Shown here one piece after another: positions 9,095 through 17,892 of a DNA stretch of 64,000 bases (positions are counted from its first letter, which is position 1; the number at the start of each line of letters is the position of its first letter). Under the pieces are notes generated by a model. It saw nothing but the letters and a program-made list of their open reading frames with translations. It was not told the origin of the DNA and did no database searches. The translations under genes were made by a program, and so were the position numbers. The stretch covers positions 18,047 to 82,046 of the forward strand of contig NZ_BIML01000011.1 in assembly GCF_004001065.1 (NCBI RefSeq). Direction: 5' to 3'. The stretch comes from Paenibacillus xylaniclasticus. Its GTDB lineage: Bacteria > Bacillota > Bacilli > Paenibacillales > Paenibacillaceae.

Positions 9095-9508
9095 CTAAGA
9101 CGTCAGCCGTTGACGCAGCTTCGTGCGCCTCGTGCTTAACACGCTTAGCCTTTTCTTTAAGTCTTGCTCCCACTCCGTGTCGCCGAGCTGCTTCGCTAGA
9201 ACGAGTAAATCAAGCGCCATATCGATTTGACTTACGACGATCTCCAGCGGGTCCTCGTTCTCATGATTCACGCAGTTCTCGAACAACACTTTCGGGTCCT
9301 TCTCCACGTAATCTTGAAAATCGATTTCGGTCGCACCGTCGCCATACGCGAATTCAGCCAAAATATCGTATTCGTTCTCAATAAGATGATGAACCTCGAT
9401 CTTCTGGCATACCGGACAGAATAAGATGGGGACATTATGAATGTGCGTTCGAAAATGCTTAAGCGTCCCTTTCGCGCCGATCATGCTTGCTCCACAGCAG
9501 AAACTCAT
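9095..9508 (-). CDS. Small zinc-ribbon-like protein of unknown function
   Basis: A 137-residue acidic protein with two cysteine pairs near its N-terminus (FCCGAS and FCPVCQ, about 23 residues apart), which suggests a structural zinc ribbon similar to the YgiT/MqsA N-terminus. The rest is predicted helical (ending in a Lys/Arg-rich LKKRLSVLSTRRTKLRQ) and has no motif I recognise. The ATG at 9508 is preferred over the one at 9514 because it lies eight bases from AGAGGTG. It is a single-gene unit with its own terminator. I cannot assign a function. Confidence 0.7.
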   Translation of the reverse strand: MSFCCGASMIGAKGTLKHFRTHIHNVPILFCPVCQKIEVHHLIENEYDILAEFAYGDGATEIDFQDYVEKDPKVLFENCVNHENEDPLEIVVSQIDMALDLLVLAKQLGDTEWEQDLKKRLSVLSTRRTKLRQRLTS

Positions 9509-9658
9509 CGACATACACCTCTTTACCTGAATAGCGGCTTGTAAACCGCTTACCCGATATGCACAGATTTTAAATCTCTTTAAATAAAGTATTCGCTGCC
9601 ACTATGCGAAATTCCTGCCAATCGCCTACATCCAATTTTAAGCAGTCTTGACACAACA

Positions 9659-9692
9659 AAAAAACAGCACCGTCCCATCGGAACGATGCTGC
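9659..9692 (-). terminator. Terminator of the peroxiredoxin gene
   Basis: Imperfect minus-strand hairpin (CAGCA...TGCTG with an inner CGT/ACG pairing) followed by a T-rich run at 9657-9664. Confidence 0.7.
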
Positions 9693-9703
9693 TTATTGGT
9701 TCG

Positions 9704-10252
9704 TTAATTTGCTTTGAGCGTTTGCTCGCCCGGCTTCCAGTTAATCGGGCATAGTCCGCCAGATTGAAGAGCTTGCAGCACGCGGAGCGTCTCTTCAACG
9801 CTGCGTCCTACGTTGTTATGATTAACAACCTGGTACACGATCTCACTGTCCGGATTGATGATGAACAGGCCTCGCAGAGCGACGCCCTCTTCTTCAATCA
9901 GTACACCATAATCGCGCGCAACGCTCTTCGTAATGTCCGAAGCGAGCGGGAAGTTCAGCTTGCCCACACCGTTATCGTTCTTGTCAGTACGAATCCATGC
10001 CCGATGGCTGTGGATGCTGTCCGTGCTGACGCCGAGCACTTCCGTGTTCAGCTCTTTGAACTTGGCATATACTTCGCTAAGCGCCGTAATTTCCGTCGGG
10101 CATACGATCGTGAAATCAAGCGGATAGAAAAAGAATACGAGCCATTTGCCTTTATAGTCGGACAAGGACACTTTACCGAAATGTTCTCCGTCGCCGGATA
10201 CCATCTCCATCATAAAGTTCGGAGCGGGGCGTCCTACCAAACGTTCGGCCAT
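9704..10252 (-). CDS. Peroxiredoxin, AhpC/TSA family (typical 2-Cys)
   Basis: A 182-residue thiol peroxidase that reduces hydrogen peroxide and organic hydroperoxides. The peroxidatic cysteine is Cys51 in FYPLDFTIVCPTE, and a second cysteine sits near the C-terminus in GGLCPINWKPGE, as in 2-Cys peroxiredoxins. The conserved Arg lies in the AWIRTD to RGLFIINP region. The start at 10252 follows GGGAGG by nine bases. It is followed by its own terminator and lies 28 bases beyond leuB on the same strand, so read-through from leuB is possible. It acts in the cytoplasm; the reductant partner (AhpF or thioredoxin) is not nearby. Confidence 0.93.
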   Translation of the reverse strand: MAERLVGRPAPNFMMEMVSGDGEHFGKVSLSDYKGKWLVFFFYPLDFTIVCPTEITALSEVYAKFKELNTEVLGVSTDSIHSHRAWIRTDKNDNGVGKLNFPLASDITKSVARDYGVLIEEEGVALRGLFIINPDSEIVYQVVNHNNVGRSVEETLRVLQALQSGGLCPINWKPGEQTLKAN

Positions 10253-10280
10253 CGGTGTGAACCTCCCTCCCAGCACTCGA

Positions 10281-11360
10281 TTACTTGCTCATTGCAGCGA
10301 CGATCAGATCGCCCATCGCCGTCGTACCGATTGCTTTGCTCTTATCGACTGCGATATCGCCCGTACGATGACCTGCGTCAAGCACCCATTTGACCGCATT
10401 TTCGATGACTTGAGCCGCTTCATGGTAGCCAAACGTTAGACGGAACATGAGCGCTACCGACAGGATCGTCGCGATTGGGTTAGAGATGCCTTGACCTGCG
10501 ATGTCAGGTGCCGAGCCGTGTACCGGCTCGTATAGACCGAAGCTGCCTTCGCCAAGCGATGCGGACGACAGCATGCCGATCGAGCCCGTCAGCATTGCCG
10601 CTTCGTCGCTCAGAATATCGCCGAACATGTTCTCTGTTACGATAACGTCGAAGCTTGCCGGACGGCGAAGCAACTGCATCGCGCAGTTGTCGACGAGCAC
10701 GTGCTCCAGCTCAACGTCTGGATATTCAGGAGCAATGCGGTTTACAACCTCACGCCACAGGCGCGACGTCTCAAGAACGTTCGCTTTATCGACCGAAGCG
10801 AGCTTCTTACGGCGCGTTTGTGCAATTTCGAATGCTTGGCGCACGATGCGCTCAACCTCTTGTACATTATATACGCAAGTATCGACCGCTTCTTGACCAT
10901 TAGCACCGTCGCGGCGGAATTTCTCGCCGAAGTAGATGCCGCCCGTCAGCTCACGAACGACGATCAGGTCAGTGCCCTCAAGCACTTCAGGCTTCAGCGT
11001 CGAAGCGTCCATCAAGCATTCGAACACGTTAGCCGGACGAATGTTCGAGAACAGGCCGAGCGCTTTGCGAATGCCGAGCAGACCCGTCTCTGGACGAAGC
11101 TCCTTCGGATTGTTATCCCATTTCGGTCCGCCTACTGCGCCGAGCAGTACAGCGTCCGCCTTTTGGCAAATTTCAAGCGTTTCCTGCGGAAGCGGCGTAC
11201 CTTTCTCATCGATTGCAATACCGCCGAACAGGCCATGCTCGAATTCGAATTGATAGCCGAACAGCTCTTCTGTTTTCTTAAGCACTTTAATCGCTTCGCC
11301 GACAACCTCTGGACCGATGCCATCGCCGGCGAGTACCGCAATTTTCTTCACGTCTGCCAT
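10281..11360 (-). CDS. leuB: 3-isopropylmalate dehydrogenase
   Basis: A 359-residue NAD-dependent dehydrogenase of leucine biosynthesis, oxidising and decarboxylating 3-isopropylmalate to 2-oxoisocaproate. The N-terminal [13 protein letters not shown], the substrate loop [11 protein letters not shown], and the NAD region [17 protein letters not shown] are all present, and the length is standard. In many Bacillota leuB lies directly in the ilvB-ilvN-ilvC-leuA-leuB operon; here comX, comP and an L,D-transpeptidase gene lie between ilvC and leuB, and leuA is absent from the window. It probably has its own promoter in the region upstream. Confidence 0.96.
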   Translation of the reverse strand: MADVKKIAVLAGDGIGPEVVGEAIKVLKKTEELFGYQFEFEHGLFGGIAIDEKGTPLPQETLEICQKADAVLLGAVGGPKWDNNPKELRPETGLLGIRKALGLFSNIRPANVFECLMDASTLKPEVLEGTDLIVVRELTGGIYFGEKFRRDGANGQEAVDTCVYNVQEVERIVRQAFEIAQTRRKKLASVDKANVLETSRLWREVVNRIAPEYPDVELEHVLVDNCAMQLLRRPASFDVIVTENMFGDILSDEAAMLTGSIGMLSSASLGEGSFGLYEPVHGSAPDIAGQGISNPIATILSVALMFRLTFGYHEAAQVIENAVKWVLDAGHRTGDIAVDKSKAIGTTAMGDLIVAAMSK

Positions 11361-11770
11361 AATAATAATTGCACTCCTCTTCTCTTACGCAGTAGATTCT
11401 TAAACTATATCAGTTGTACCATAAATACGGACTCTCCGCAAAGATATAAAAGCTATCGAGTTTATAGTTTAAGCCTATTGGAGTGCTATCCACCCTCCCA
11501 ACCCCTCCCTGCCAGGGAGGGCCCCAAAGGGCTCCCGCCCTCTGGACTCCCCAATCGCTCCTTAGTTCCTTTCAACCGCCCCACCGCTTTCCGTCCCTTC
11601 CGGGACCCGCTCTACATTATTCCGTCCCTTTCTACGCCTTACCATCTCCCCTCTATTCCCCCCCTCCCATCATCTCTGCTTCACCACCGCTTGCCGTCCC
11701 TACCGGGACCCGCTCCCCTTCTAACGCTCCCCACCCTGCTGCTCCGCCCCGAGTCCCCCGGGCTCCGCAT
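11361..11770. repeat. C-rich intergenic region with repeats and a G-quadruplex motif
   Basis: About 410 bases between leuB and the L,D-transpeptidase with no credible gene. At 11489-11521 there is a CCACCCTCCCAA... element related to one at 21083; its minus strand has four runs of three or more Gs (G-quadruplex pattern). Two copies of a 32-base imperfect repeat (CCACCGCTT..., each holding a small GTCCC/GGGAC inverted repeat) lie at 11581-11612 and 11684-11715. The composition is strongly strand-skewed (C-rich on plus). Open frames of up to 390 codons across here are composition artefacts. Confidence 0.6.
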
Positions 11771-11805
11771 AAAAAAAAGGCCAGCGAAGATAAGTCTTCA
11801 CTGGC
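11771..11805 (-). terminator. Rho-independent terminator of the L,D-transpeptidase gene
   Basis: Minus-strand stem GCCAG-GAAGA / TCTTC-CTGGC (11780-11805) with a short loop, followed by eight Ts at 11771-11778. Confidence 0.88.
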
Positions 11806-11853
11806 TACTGTCTCCTCTGGCCGTTGCTTGTTCACTGGCTGATGTTTGGAGCG

Positions 11854-12765
11854 TTATTTCTTATTGTCCGTAATCCGGATTTCTTTCGCTTCGGCGTTCC
11901 ACGTCACCTTATAGCCGGTAAGCTCGGTTACGTTGCGAAGAGGCAGCATAATCATGCTGTCAACTACTCTTGAAGCGGTAATAGCTGTCGCTGTTCCATC
12001 CACATGGACGGTGGCCGACGGCGGTTTATGCGTAATCGTTCGGCCGTTAATGACGACCGATACGGTTTTCGTCTTGTTGTTCCATTGTATTGTCCCGCCA
12101 AGGAGGTCGAATAGTTCACGCATCGGAATATAGACGCGCGAATCGATTATAATCAGCTTCCGATCGAGCTTAATCGTTTTGCCGTTCAAACGCAATTTTC
12201 CTTCGTAATATTTCAGCACCGGGTAACCTTGCTCTTCGGCAATTTCGTCGAACGACTGATCCGAAGTTGTAATGACGGCGATCGTTCCGAGCTCGATCTG
12301 CGGATACAGCCAGTGAATGTCGTCATTATACATCCGAATGCAGCCGGAGCTGACGTACTTCCCGATTGATTTGGAATTATTATTGCCGTGAATCGCATAA
12401 GTCGTTCCGTAGGTGCCGTTCACATCAAGTCCTAACCACCGGTCGCCAAGCGGATTGCGAGCGTCTCCTCCAGGAATATTCTCTTTGTAGTATGGTCGGT
12501 TTTTAATTTTGTTCACAATCGGGAAGCTGCCTTCAGGAGTCAGCTTACTCGTTCTTCCCGTTGCAACAGAAAAGGTTTTAATCAGTTCACCGTCGACGTA
12601 AAATGCTAGTTTGTTCGTTTTCTTATTCACGATAATTAACTGCTGCTGCTCTCCCGCCGCATTCGCACTATAGCCAACCAACATATTGCACAACAGCACA
12701 AGTACTGCTGCAAGGATGCCGAATCTCATCCTGTACCGTCTCAGAACGGACAACCTCCCATTCAT
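11854..12765 (-). CDS. Secreted L,D-transpeptidase (YkuD) with C-terminal stalk domain
   Basis: A roughly 300-residue exported enzyme that forms L,D-crosslinks in, or attaches groups to, peptidoglycan. After a signal peptide (MRFGILAAVLVLLCNMLVGY, cleavage near ANAA) comes the YkuD domain with the catalytic motif: HGNNNSKSIG followed by SSGCIRMYNDD, which contains the His and the nucleophile Cys. The C-terminal third is a copper-amine-oxidase-N-like stalk domain (VYIPMRELFDLLGGTIQWN, MLPLRNVTELTG), common on Paenibacillus cell-surface proteins and usually not an oxidase. Start is uncertain: ATG at 12765 or ATG at 12729; neither has an ideal ribosome site. It lies downstream of comP on the same strand. 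Confidence 0.9.
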   Translation of the reverse strand: MNGRLSVLRRYRMRFGILAAVLVLLCNMLVGYSANAAGEQQQLIIVNKKTNKLAFYVDGELIKTFSVATGRTSKLTPEGSFPIVNKIKNRPYYKENIPGGDARNPLGDRWLGLDVNGTYGTTYAIHGNNNSKSIGKYVSSGCIRMYNDDIHWLYPQIELGTIAVITTSDQSFDEIAEEQGYPVLKYYEGKLRLNGKTIKLDRKLIIIDSRVYIPMRELFDLLGGTIQWNNKTKTVSVVINGRTITHKPPSATVHVDGTATAITASRVVDSMIMLPLRNVTELTGYKVTWNAEAKEIRITDNKK

Positions 12766-12918
12766 AGATTGAAATACGTAACAATATATGAAGGAGAAAG
12801 TTATTCCATAACAAATAAGGCAGGAAGAATCGTCTTGTTCGAACGAACTTCTTGCCTTCATGAACGTAATATTATAGACAAAGTTAATCCCATCATGTCT
12901 CCGTTACCTTGAAATGAA

Positions 12919-15324
12919 CTATAGGTCAGCGGAATGGGAGATTGCCGCTATCGGCCTCGTGCGATTATCATTCGTCCTCCTTACCTCGTTAACATTCCGC
13001 TCCTCGTCTTCGGTCGGCAGCGGCAGCACAACATCAACCTCCATGCCTTCGCCTGGTGCCGTACGCAAATCTGTCATCCCTTCTAGTCCAGACACCCTCT
13101 CTCGAATACCCGTCAGCCCCATATGGTCAAAAGACGATTGCAGCCGATCCGCTTCGATTCCGACTCCATTATCTTTGTAGTGGAAACGTAGCTGCTGCTC
13201 TTCGTAGTAGAGCTGCAATTGTACATGGGTTGCTTTCGAATGCTTCATCGCATTGCGCAGCAGCTCTTGTGTAATTCGGTACACCGCGAGCACATATTCA
13301 TCGTCCAGCTCGACACGGAAATTTTGGTGATTGAACTCAATCGTAAAGTTCGCATTCAGCTGGGCATAGTCGCACAGATTGTTAATCGCTTCAATGATCC
13401 CCTTCTCCTTCAAGAACGGCGGTCGAAGCTCGTTACAGGTTTCGCGGATTTGGTGAATAACATCGAGCAGCCCTTCACTGATCTCATGCAATTTTGAACG
13501 GATATTCGCTGTCATCTCTGCTTCATCGTTCACGATAGCCTCCAGCTTCCGATACCATACCAGCTGATCCTGAAGAGCTGAATCATGCAGATCGTTGGCC
13601 AGCTTCCGTCTTTCTTGCTCCGATAACCGGAACAGCAGCCGAAGCACCCACGGCGGAGCCTCTTCTCGCTTCAAATCAAGATCCTGAACTAGCCCCTCGA
13701 TGAGCTGAAGGTTCTGGTACACAAATCCAGCATAGGTCATCATGGTGCGCATCCACTGCTTCTCATCAAGATTAAACTCCGTATGATTCACCTTGTCGCC
13801 AATCCATACCAAATGCTGTATGCCTCTGTCTTGACCGATTTTAAAGCAGATCCCTTTCGGTAGCTTCAAGCCTTGTCCAACCTTTAACCCAGACCAATCC
13901 TGATTCAGATGCGAATACAATTCTTCGATTGGAACATTGCCATGCGTTCGATTCCATTTGATCGTCTGATCTTGCTTCATTCTATATTCTATAAATCCGA
14001 CCGCATCAATCGGCAGTAACTGAAGCAGCTCCTTCGATAAGCATTGCTCCAGCTCGCTAACCTTCATCACTTCGGAAATTTTGTTAGAGAAGGATTCCAA
14101 GCTCTGCTCGAATTCATGTGCTCCTTTAATGACCTTGTTCCGGAGCTTGCGATCTAATCTTTCTCTTAAATATAAGAAAAGTATACTTAAGCCGTAAGTG
14201 ACAACAAACATTCGACCCCATACTGCAGGACGAATCGATGTATCCATAAAGATTAGTCCGAATCCACCCATGAATAACAGCGTCGGTAAGAAGGCTACAA
14301 TCAAATAATACCGGAGTCTACCGATAATAAACTCGATGTCGAACAGTTGATTCGAGATTATAAGATACAGATACGTCAATGGTAAAAATATAAAAGATAC
14401 TAAGGCTATACCGCCATCTACAAAATACTTTCCTAATAATAACATCGGCAAAAAGTTCAAAATGATAATAGGAGAGAATGAAGTGATATTGCCAATCATC
14501 ATATAGATCATTAAGACCTGTTGGGATGAATTACGGAACTTAATGTACATCCGGACTTGAACAAACAACGTGACAAGCGTCCCTGCTATAAATATTATAA
14601 GACCCGTAATTTTCAATAAATGTGCGGTTGTATTACCGTTGGCATTAATGAGAATAAAGAGTATATAAAAAAAATTCCACGCAGAAACCGTCGCATATCC
14701 AATCGTGACAACACGTTTATGAACAGGAGCAATCCCCATTTTATTAAAGTAAGTCTTTATAAAATGAAGAAATAATAGAGGTGCAAAGGTTAGTGCTATT
14801 TGGAGGACTATAGCCGAGAAAATATCACCAACTACATTTCCATACCCCGACAAAAATCCAACCGCTACTGTCATCAAAAATAATATCAGCAGTGTAGCCG
14901 ATAGATCCATCGGCTTCTTATAGGCTAAAAACGAAGAAAAGGTTAGCATCACTACGAATAAAGCCATTGGGATAATAGATACATTCCACTGAATAGGTCT
15001 CTTGGACCTATCTGAAAAATCAATCTCGAGTAGGTTTCCATCTCTCATGATGGTAATGCTTGTCGCAGTATTAATTCCGTAATGCTTCTCTAACTCCTTA
15101 CCTTCAACCGGCTCATAATCAACTTGTGTAATTACATCCCCTTGCAACATCCCCTCCTGTGCGGCCCATGCTTTTTTATCTAACTCAGATACAATCCATT
15201 CTCCTTCCGACTCGTCTAAATTAATCCCTATATAGGGTATACTAAAATACAATACAGTACACCAACCTGCAATAATAACCGAAATAAATAAAAATATCCA
15301 GTTTGAATATTTTATTTTAATCAT
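12919..15324 (-). CDS. comP: ComP-type quorum-sensing receptor histidine kinase
   Basis: An 801-residue sensor kinase with the architecture of Bacillus ComP: a first membrane helix (WIFLFISVIIAGWCTVLYF), an extracytoplasmic PDZ-like domain (about 40-105, GMLQGDVITQVDYEPV), a block of about seven to eight membrane helices (about 115-370), a cytoplasmic linker, a HisKA_3 domain with the phospho-His in RRKLANDLHDSALQD, and a HATPase domain (LLRNAMKHSKATH, DNGVGIE). Family members sense the prenylated ComX pheromone and phosphorylate ComA. It follows comX with only a hairpin between. Its start uses AAGGGG upstream. The last ~30 residues beyond the HATPase domain are hydrophilic and not family-like. 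No comA follows. The membrane part is clearly more AT-rich than neighbouring genes. Confidence 0.88.
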   Translation of the reverse strand: MIKIKYSNWIFLFISVIIAGWCTVLYFSIPYIGINLDESEGEWIVSELDKKAWAAQEGMLQGDVITQVDYEPVEGKELEKHYGINTATSITIMRDGNLLEIDFSDRSKRPIQWNVSIIPMALFVVMLTFSSFLAYKKPMDLSATLLILFLMTVAVGFLSGYGNVVGDIFSAIVLQIALTFAPLLFLHFIKTYFNKMGIAPVHKRVVTIGYATVSAWNFFYILFILINANGNTTAHLLKITGLIIFIAGTLVTLFVQVRMYIKFRNSSQQVLMIYMMIGNITSFSPIIILNFLPMLLLGKYFVDGGIALVSFIFLPLTYLYLIISNQLFDIEFIIGRLRYYLIVAFLPTLLFMGGFGLIFMDTSIRPAVWGRMFVVTYGLSILFLYLRERLDRKLRNKVIKGAHEFEQSLESFSNKISEVMKVSELEQCLSKELLQLLPIDAVGFIEYRMKQDQTIKWNRTHGNVPIEELYSHLNQDWSGLKVGQGLKLPKGICFKIGQDRGIQHLVWIGDKVNHTEFNLDEKQWMRTMMTYAGFVYQNLQLIEGLVQDLDLKREEAPPWVLRLLFRLSEQERRKLANDLHDSALQDQLVWYRKLEAIVNDEAEMTANIRSKLHEISEGLLDVIHQIRETCNELRPPFLKEKGIIEAINNLCDYAQLNANFTIEFNHQNFRVELDDEYVLAVYRITQELLRNAMKHSKATHVQLQLYYEEQQLRFHYKDNGVGIEADRLQSSFDHMGLTGIRERVSGLEGMTDLRTAPGEGMEVDVVLPLPTEDEERNVNEVRRTNDNRTRPIAAISHSADL
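12949..12982 (-). other. Orphan ribosome site and ATG inside the 3' end of comP: possible scar of a lost comA
   Basis: Within the last codons of comP, in another frame, a perfect AAGGAGG (12976-12982) stands four bases before an ATG (12969-12971). The frame reads only M-I-I-A-R-G-R before TAG. In Bacillus, comA begins right at the 3' end of comP, so this is where a response-regulator start would be expected. The rest of such a gene is missing. The interpretation as a deletion scar is inference. Confidence 0.4.
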
Positions 15325-15341
15325 TAGTTAATAATCCCCTT

Positions 15342-15376
15342 AAAAAAAAACCGGCTCGAGTTATCGTTACCGGTTT
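15342..15376 (-). terminator. Attenuator-like hairpin between comX and comP
   Basis: Minus-strand stem AAACCGG / CCGGTTT with a loop of about 15 bases, followed by a long T run (15342-15350), placed after the comX stop and immediately before the comP ribosome site. It should let only part of transcription continue into comP, so comX would be expressed in excess. Confidence 0.75.
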
Positions 15377-15391
15377 GCTCTTACATATTAA

Positions 15392-15574
15392 CTACCATCC
15401 CCAGAAAGGGTTAAATGCACGAACTTGCTCTTCTGCAGTCACCTTACCTTTAAAGATGTCCAGTATAGCCTGCTGCTGATTATTATTAACACCTGCTAGA
15501 GCCACATTACCTTGTACAAACCGAGTCATTGTTCCGTGGTTTTGCTTCAGTTGTGCAATTACTTCTCTAAGCAT
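15392..15574 (-). CDS. comX: ComX-family competence pheromone precursor
   Basis: A 60-residue peptide precursor lacking a signal sequence. The N-terminal part (MLREVIAQLKQNHG, then GNVALAGVNNNQQQAIL) follows the ComX family pattern of a short helical leader with a conserved Gly-x-x-x-Leu-x-Gly region. The C-terminus, expected to be the released pheromone, ends NPFWGW with two Trp; ComX peptides are prenylated on a Trp near the C-terminus by ComQ. The ATG at 15574 lies eight bases from AAAGGTGG. It is directly upstream of comP. No comQ gene lies within the window, so modification must come from elsewhere or not occur. Family membership rests on context and pattern, not on a search. Confidence 0.78.
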   Translation of the reverse strand: MLREVIAQLKQNHGTMTRFVQGNVALAGVNNNQQQAILDIFKGKVTAEEQVRAFNPFWGW

Positions 15575-15622
15575 TTTCATTACCACCTTTGAAATATAAT
15601 GTAATTTTAAACTCTTGTCCCC

Positions 15623-15689
15623 AGTATAGCATTCGAGTAGTCCCACTGCATCGCAATATGCATTGCGTTATACCGCAAAATTATTGCGG
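15623..15689 (-). promoter_or_regulatory. comX promoter with an array of ComA-box half-sites
   Basis: On the plus strand, four alternating half-sites lie at 15651-15656 (TCGCAA), 15663-15668 (TTGCGT), 15673-15678 (CCGCAA) and 15684-15689 (TTGCGG). Read in the comX direction this is TTGCGG, 4 bases, ACGCAA, 6 bases, TTGCGA, which resembles the tripartite ComA site of Bacillus subtilis (TTGCGG, 4 bases, CCGCAA, plus a third element). A -10 element TATACT lies at 15623-15628 with a poor -35 beside the nearest half-site, as in activator-dependent promoters. Confidence 0.68.
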
Positions 15690-15755
15690 TATTGATCTAA
15701 ATACCTACCTCATACGACGTAGTATGGAAATACAATAATTGACTCTAGGCCTAAC

Positions 15756-15769
15756 ATAAAGCGCTTACA
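15756..15769 (-). promoter_or_regulatory. Probable CcpA cre site upstream of comX
   Basis: The minus strand reads TGTAAGCGCTTTAT, close to the cre consensus (TGWAARCGNTWNCW). It lies about 130 bases upstream of the comX -10 element in the gap between ilvC and comX. Its target gene is uncertain. Confidence 0.45.
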
Positions 15770-15992
15770 TTTTCTTCCGCAATTGCGTCGCGCTGCTCCG
15801 CTATTAGGACTGCGCTCTGACTGTCATAGCTTCATACCGCCTCCTTTCTGCCTAGTTCAAAGCGAAATTCGACATAGTTATAGTTATGATCAAAGCCTAT
15901 TGTTCATGCGTGCAAATACCCTGCCGTCATCTCTCTTCCATGAAGCATATAAGCAAAAAGACGGATTTCTCGCCAGTCCTCGGAGACTAAAA

Positions 15993-16071
15993 TAAAAAAT
16001 CCCGGAGCATGAGTGGAGCCGCCAAGATCTTAGTAAGATCTTGGCGGACATCCGCCCATGAACCGGGATTT
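15993..16071 (-). terminator. Compound terminator of the ilv operon
   Basis: An outer stem (AAATCCCGG / CCGGGATTT) encloses a perfect 14-bp inner hairpin (CCGCCAAGATCTTA with its complement). On the minus strand the outer stem is followed by TTTTTTATTTT. It lies 30 bases past the ilvC stop. Confidence 0.85.
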
Positions 16072-16102
16072 ATAGTAAAGCTTATGATGCCGGGAAAATC
16101 AA

Positions 16103-17110
<1,008 letters not shown>

Positions 17111-17130
17111 TTAAATTGAACCCTCATTGA

Positions 17131-17260
17131 GCGGGTGTTTAAACAGAGAAGCGATCGTAAAGGCCGTGTGCGGTCTCCCGAGCGAATTCCCAGCTTAAAC
17201 ACCCGCCCAATACGGGCTGTTGTTCATATCGAGCGGCTGCGGGCTTGTCCGCAGCCGCTC
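17131..17260 (-). other. Inverted repeats in the ilvN-ilvC gap
   Basis: The 311-base gap holds a long-range 12-bp inverted repeat (GCGGGTGTTTAA at 17131-17142 and its complement at 17195-17206) and a perfect 12-bp hairpin (GAGCGGCTGCGG at 17231-17242 and its complement at 17249-17260, loop of 6). Neither is followed by a T run on the minus strand, so they look like processing or stability elements at the 5' end of an ilvC transcript, not terminators. Confidence 0.55.
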
Positions 17261-17406
17261 CTAGTAGAGCCATAATTGCTACTTGCTTGATACGTTAATC
17301 ATACCTTGCAGCTGCTCATGAAGATAGCCGCAGGAATTACCATTATACTATAAATACCGTCCCCGCTTAAAGCGGCTTGATCCAACTTTCCACAGATTCC
17401 GCTGGC

Positions 17407-17892
17407 TTATTTAACCGAACCGCGAACCATGGCCGTAACGCCCGTGCGCGACAGCTCGCGAATGCCATATGGCTTGAGGAGCTCAATCATCGCATCGATT
17501 TTCTCCGTATCGCCAACGACTTGTACGATCAGCGACGACGGGCCGATATCGACGACCGCTGCACGGAATGTCTCAACAACGCCAAGCACTTCTGGTCGAG
17601 CCGCAGGCTCCGCACCCACCTTGATGAGTGCGAGCTCGCGAGCTACCATCGGGCTGCTGCTGACGTCGACGACTTTAATGACGTCGATCAGCTTGTAAAG
17701 CTGTTTCGTAATTTGCTCCAGCATATTGTCGTCGCCCGACGTTACGATAACCATCCGGGACAAGCCCGGCTCTTCGCTGGAACCGACCGTAATACTTTCA
17801 ATATTGAAGCCGCGGCGTCCGAACAGACCCGATACCCGCTGCAGAACGCCCGGCTGATCGTTAACGAGAATTGCTAAGGTATGTTTTTTCAT
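17407..17892 (-). CDS. ilvN: Acetolactate synthase, small regulatory subunit
   Basis: A 161-residue regulatory subunit that binds the IlvB catalytic subunit and confers valine feedback inhibition. The N-terminal ACT domain (TLAILVNDQPGVLQRVSGLF, then RRGFNIESITVG) is followed by the C-terminal ALS_ss domain (GIRELSRTGVTAMVRG near the end). The ATG overlaps the ilvB stop by four bases (ATGA), so translation is coupled to ilvB, matching a fixed subunit ratio. Length is normal. Confidence 0.96.
   Translation of the reverse strand: MKKHTLAILVNDQPGVLQRVSGLFGRRGFNIESITVGSSEEPGLSRMVIVTSGDDNMLEQITKQLYKLIDVIKVVDVSSSPMVARELALIKVGAEPAARPEVLGVVETFRAAVVDIGPSSLIVQVVGDTEKIDAMIELLKPYGIRELSRTGVTAMVRGSVK

Noticed and set aside
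10701..11873. 390-codon plus-strand open frame across leuB and the C-rich region
   Set aside because: Antisense to leuB and continued by composition in the C-rich repeats; no ribosome site or family features.
15783..15995. 70-codon plus-strand frame between comX and ilvC, considered as a comQ remnant
   Set aside because: No Asp-rich prenyltransferase motif, wrong strand, ends in the ilvC terminator.
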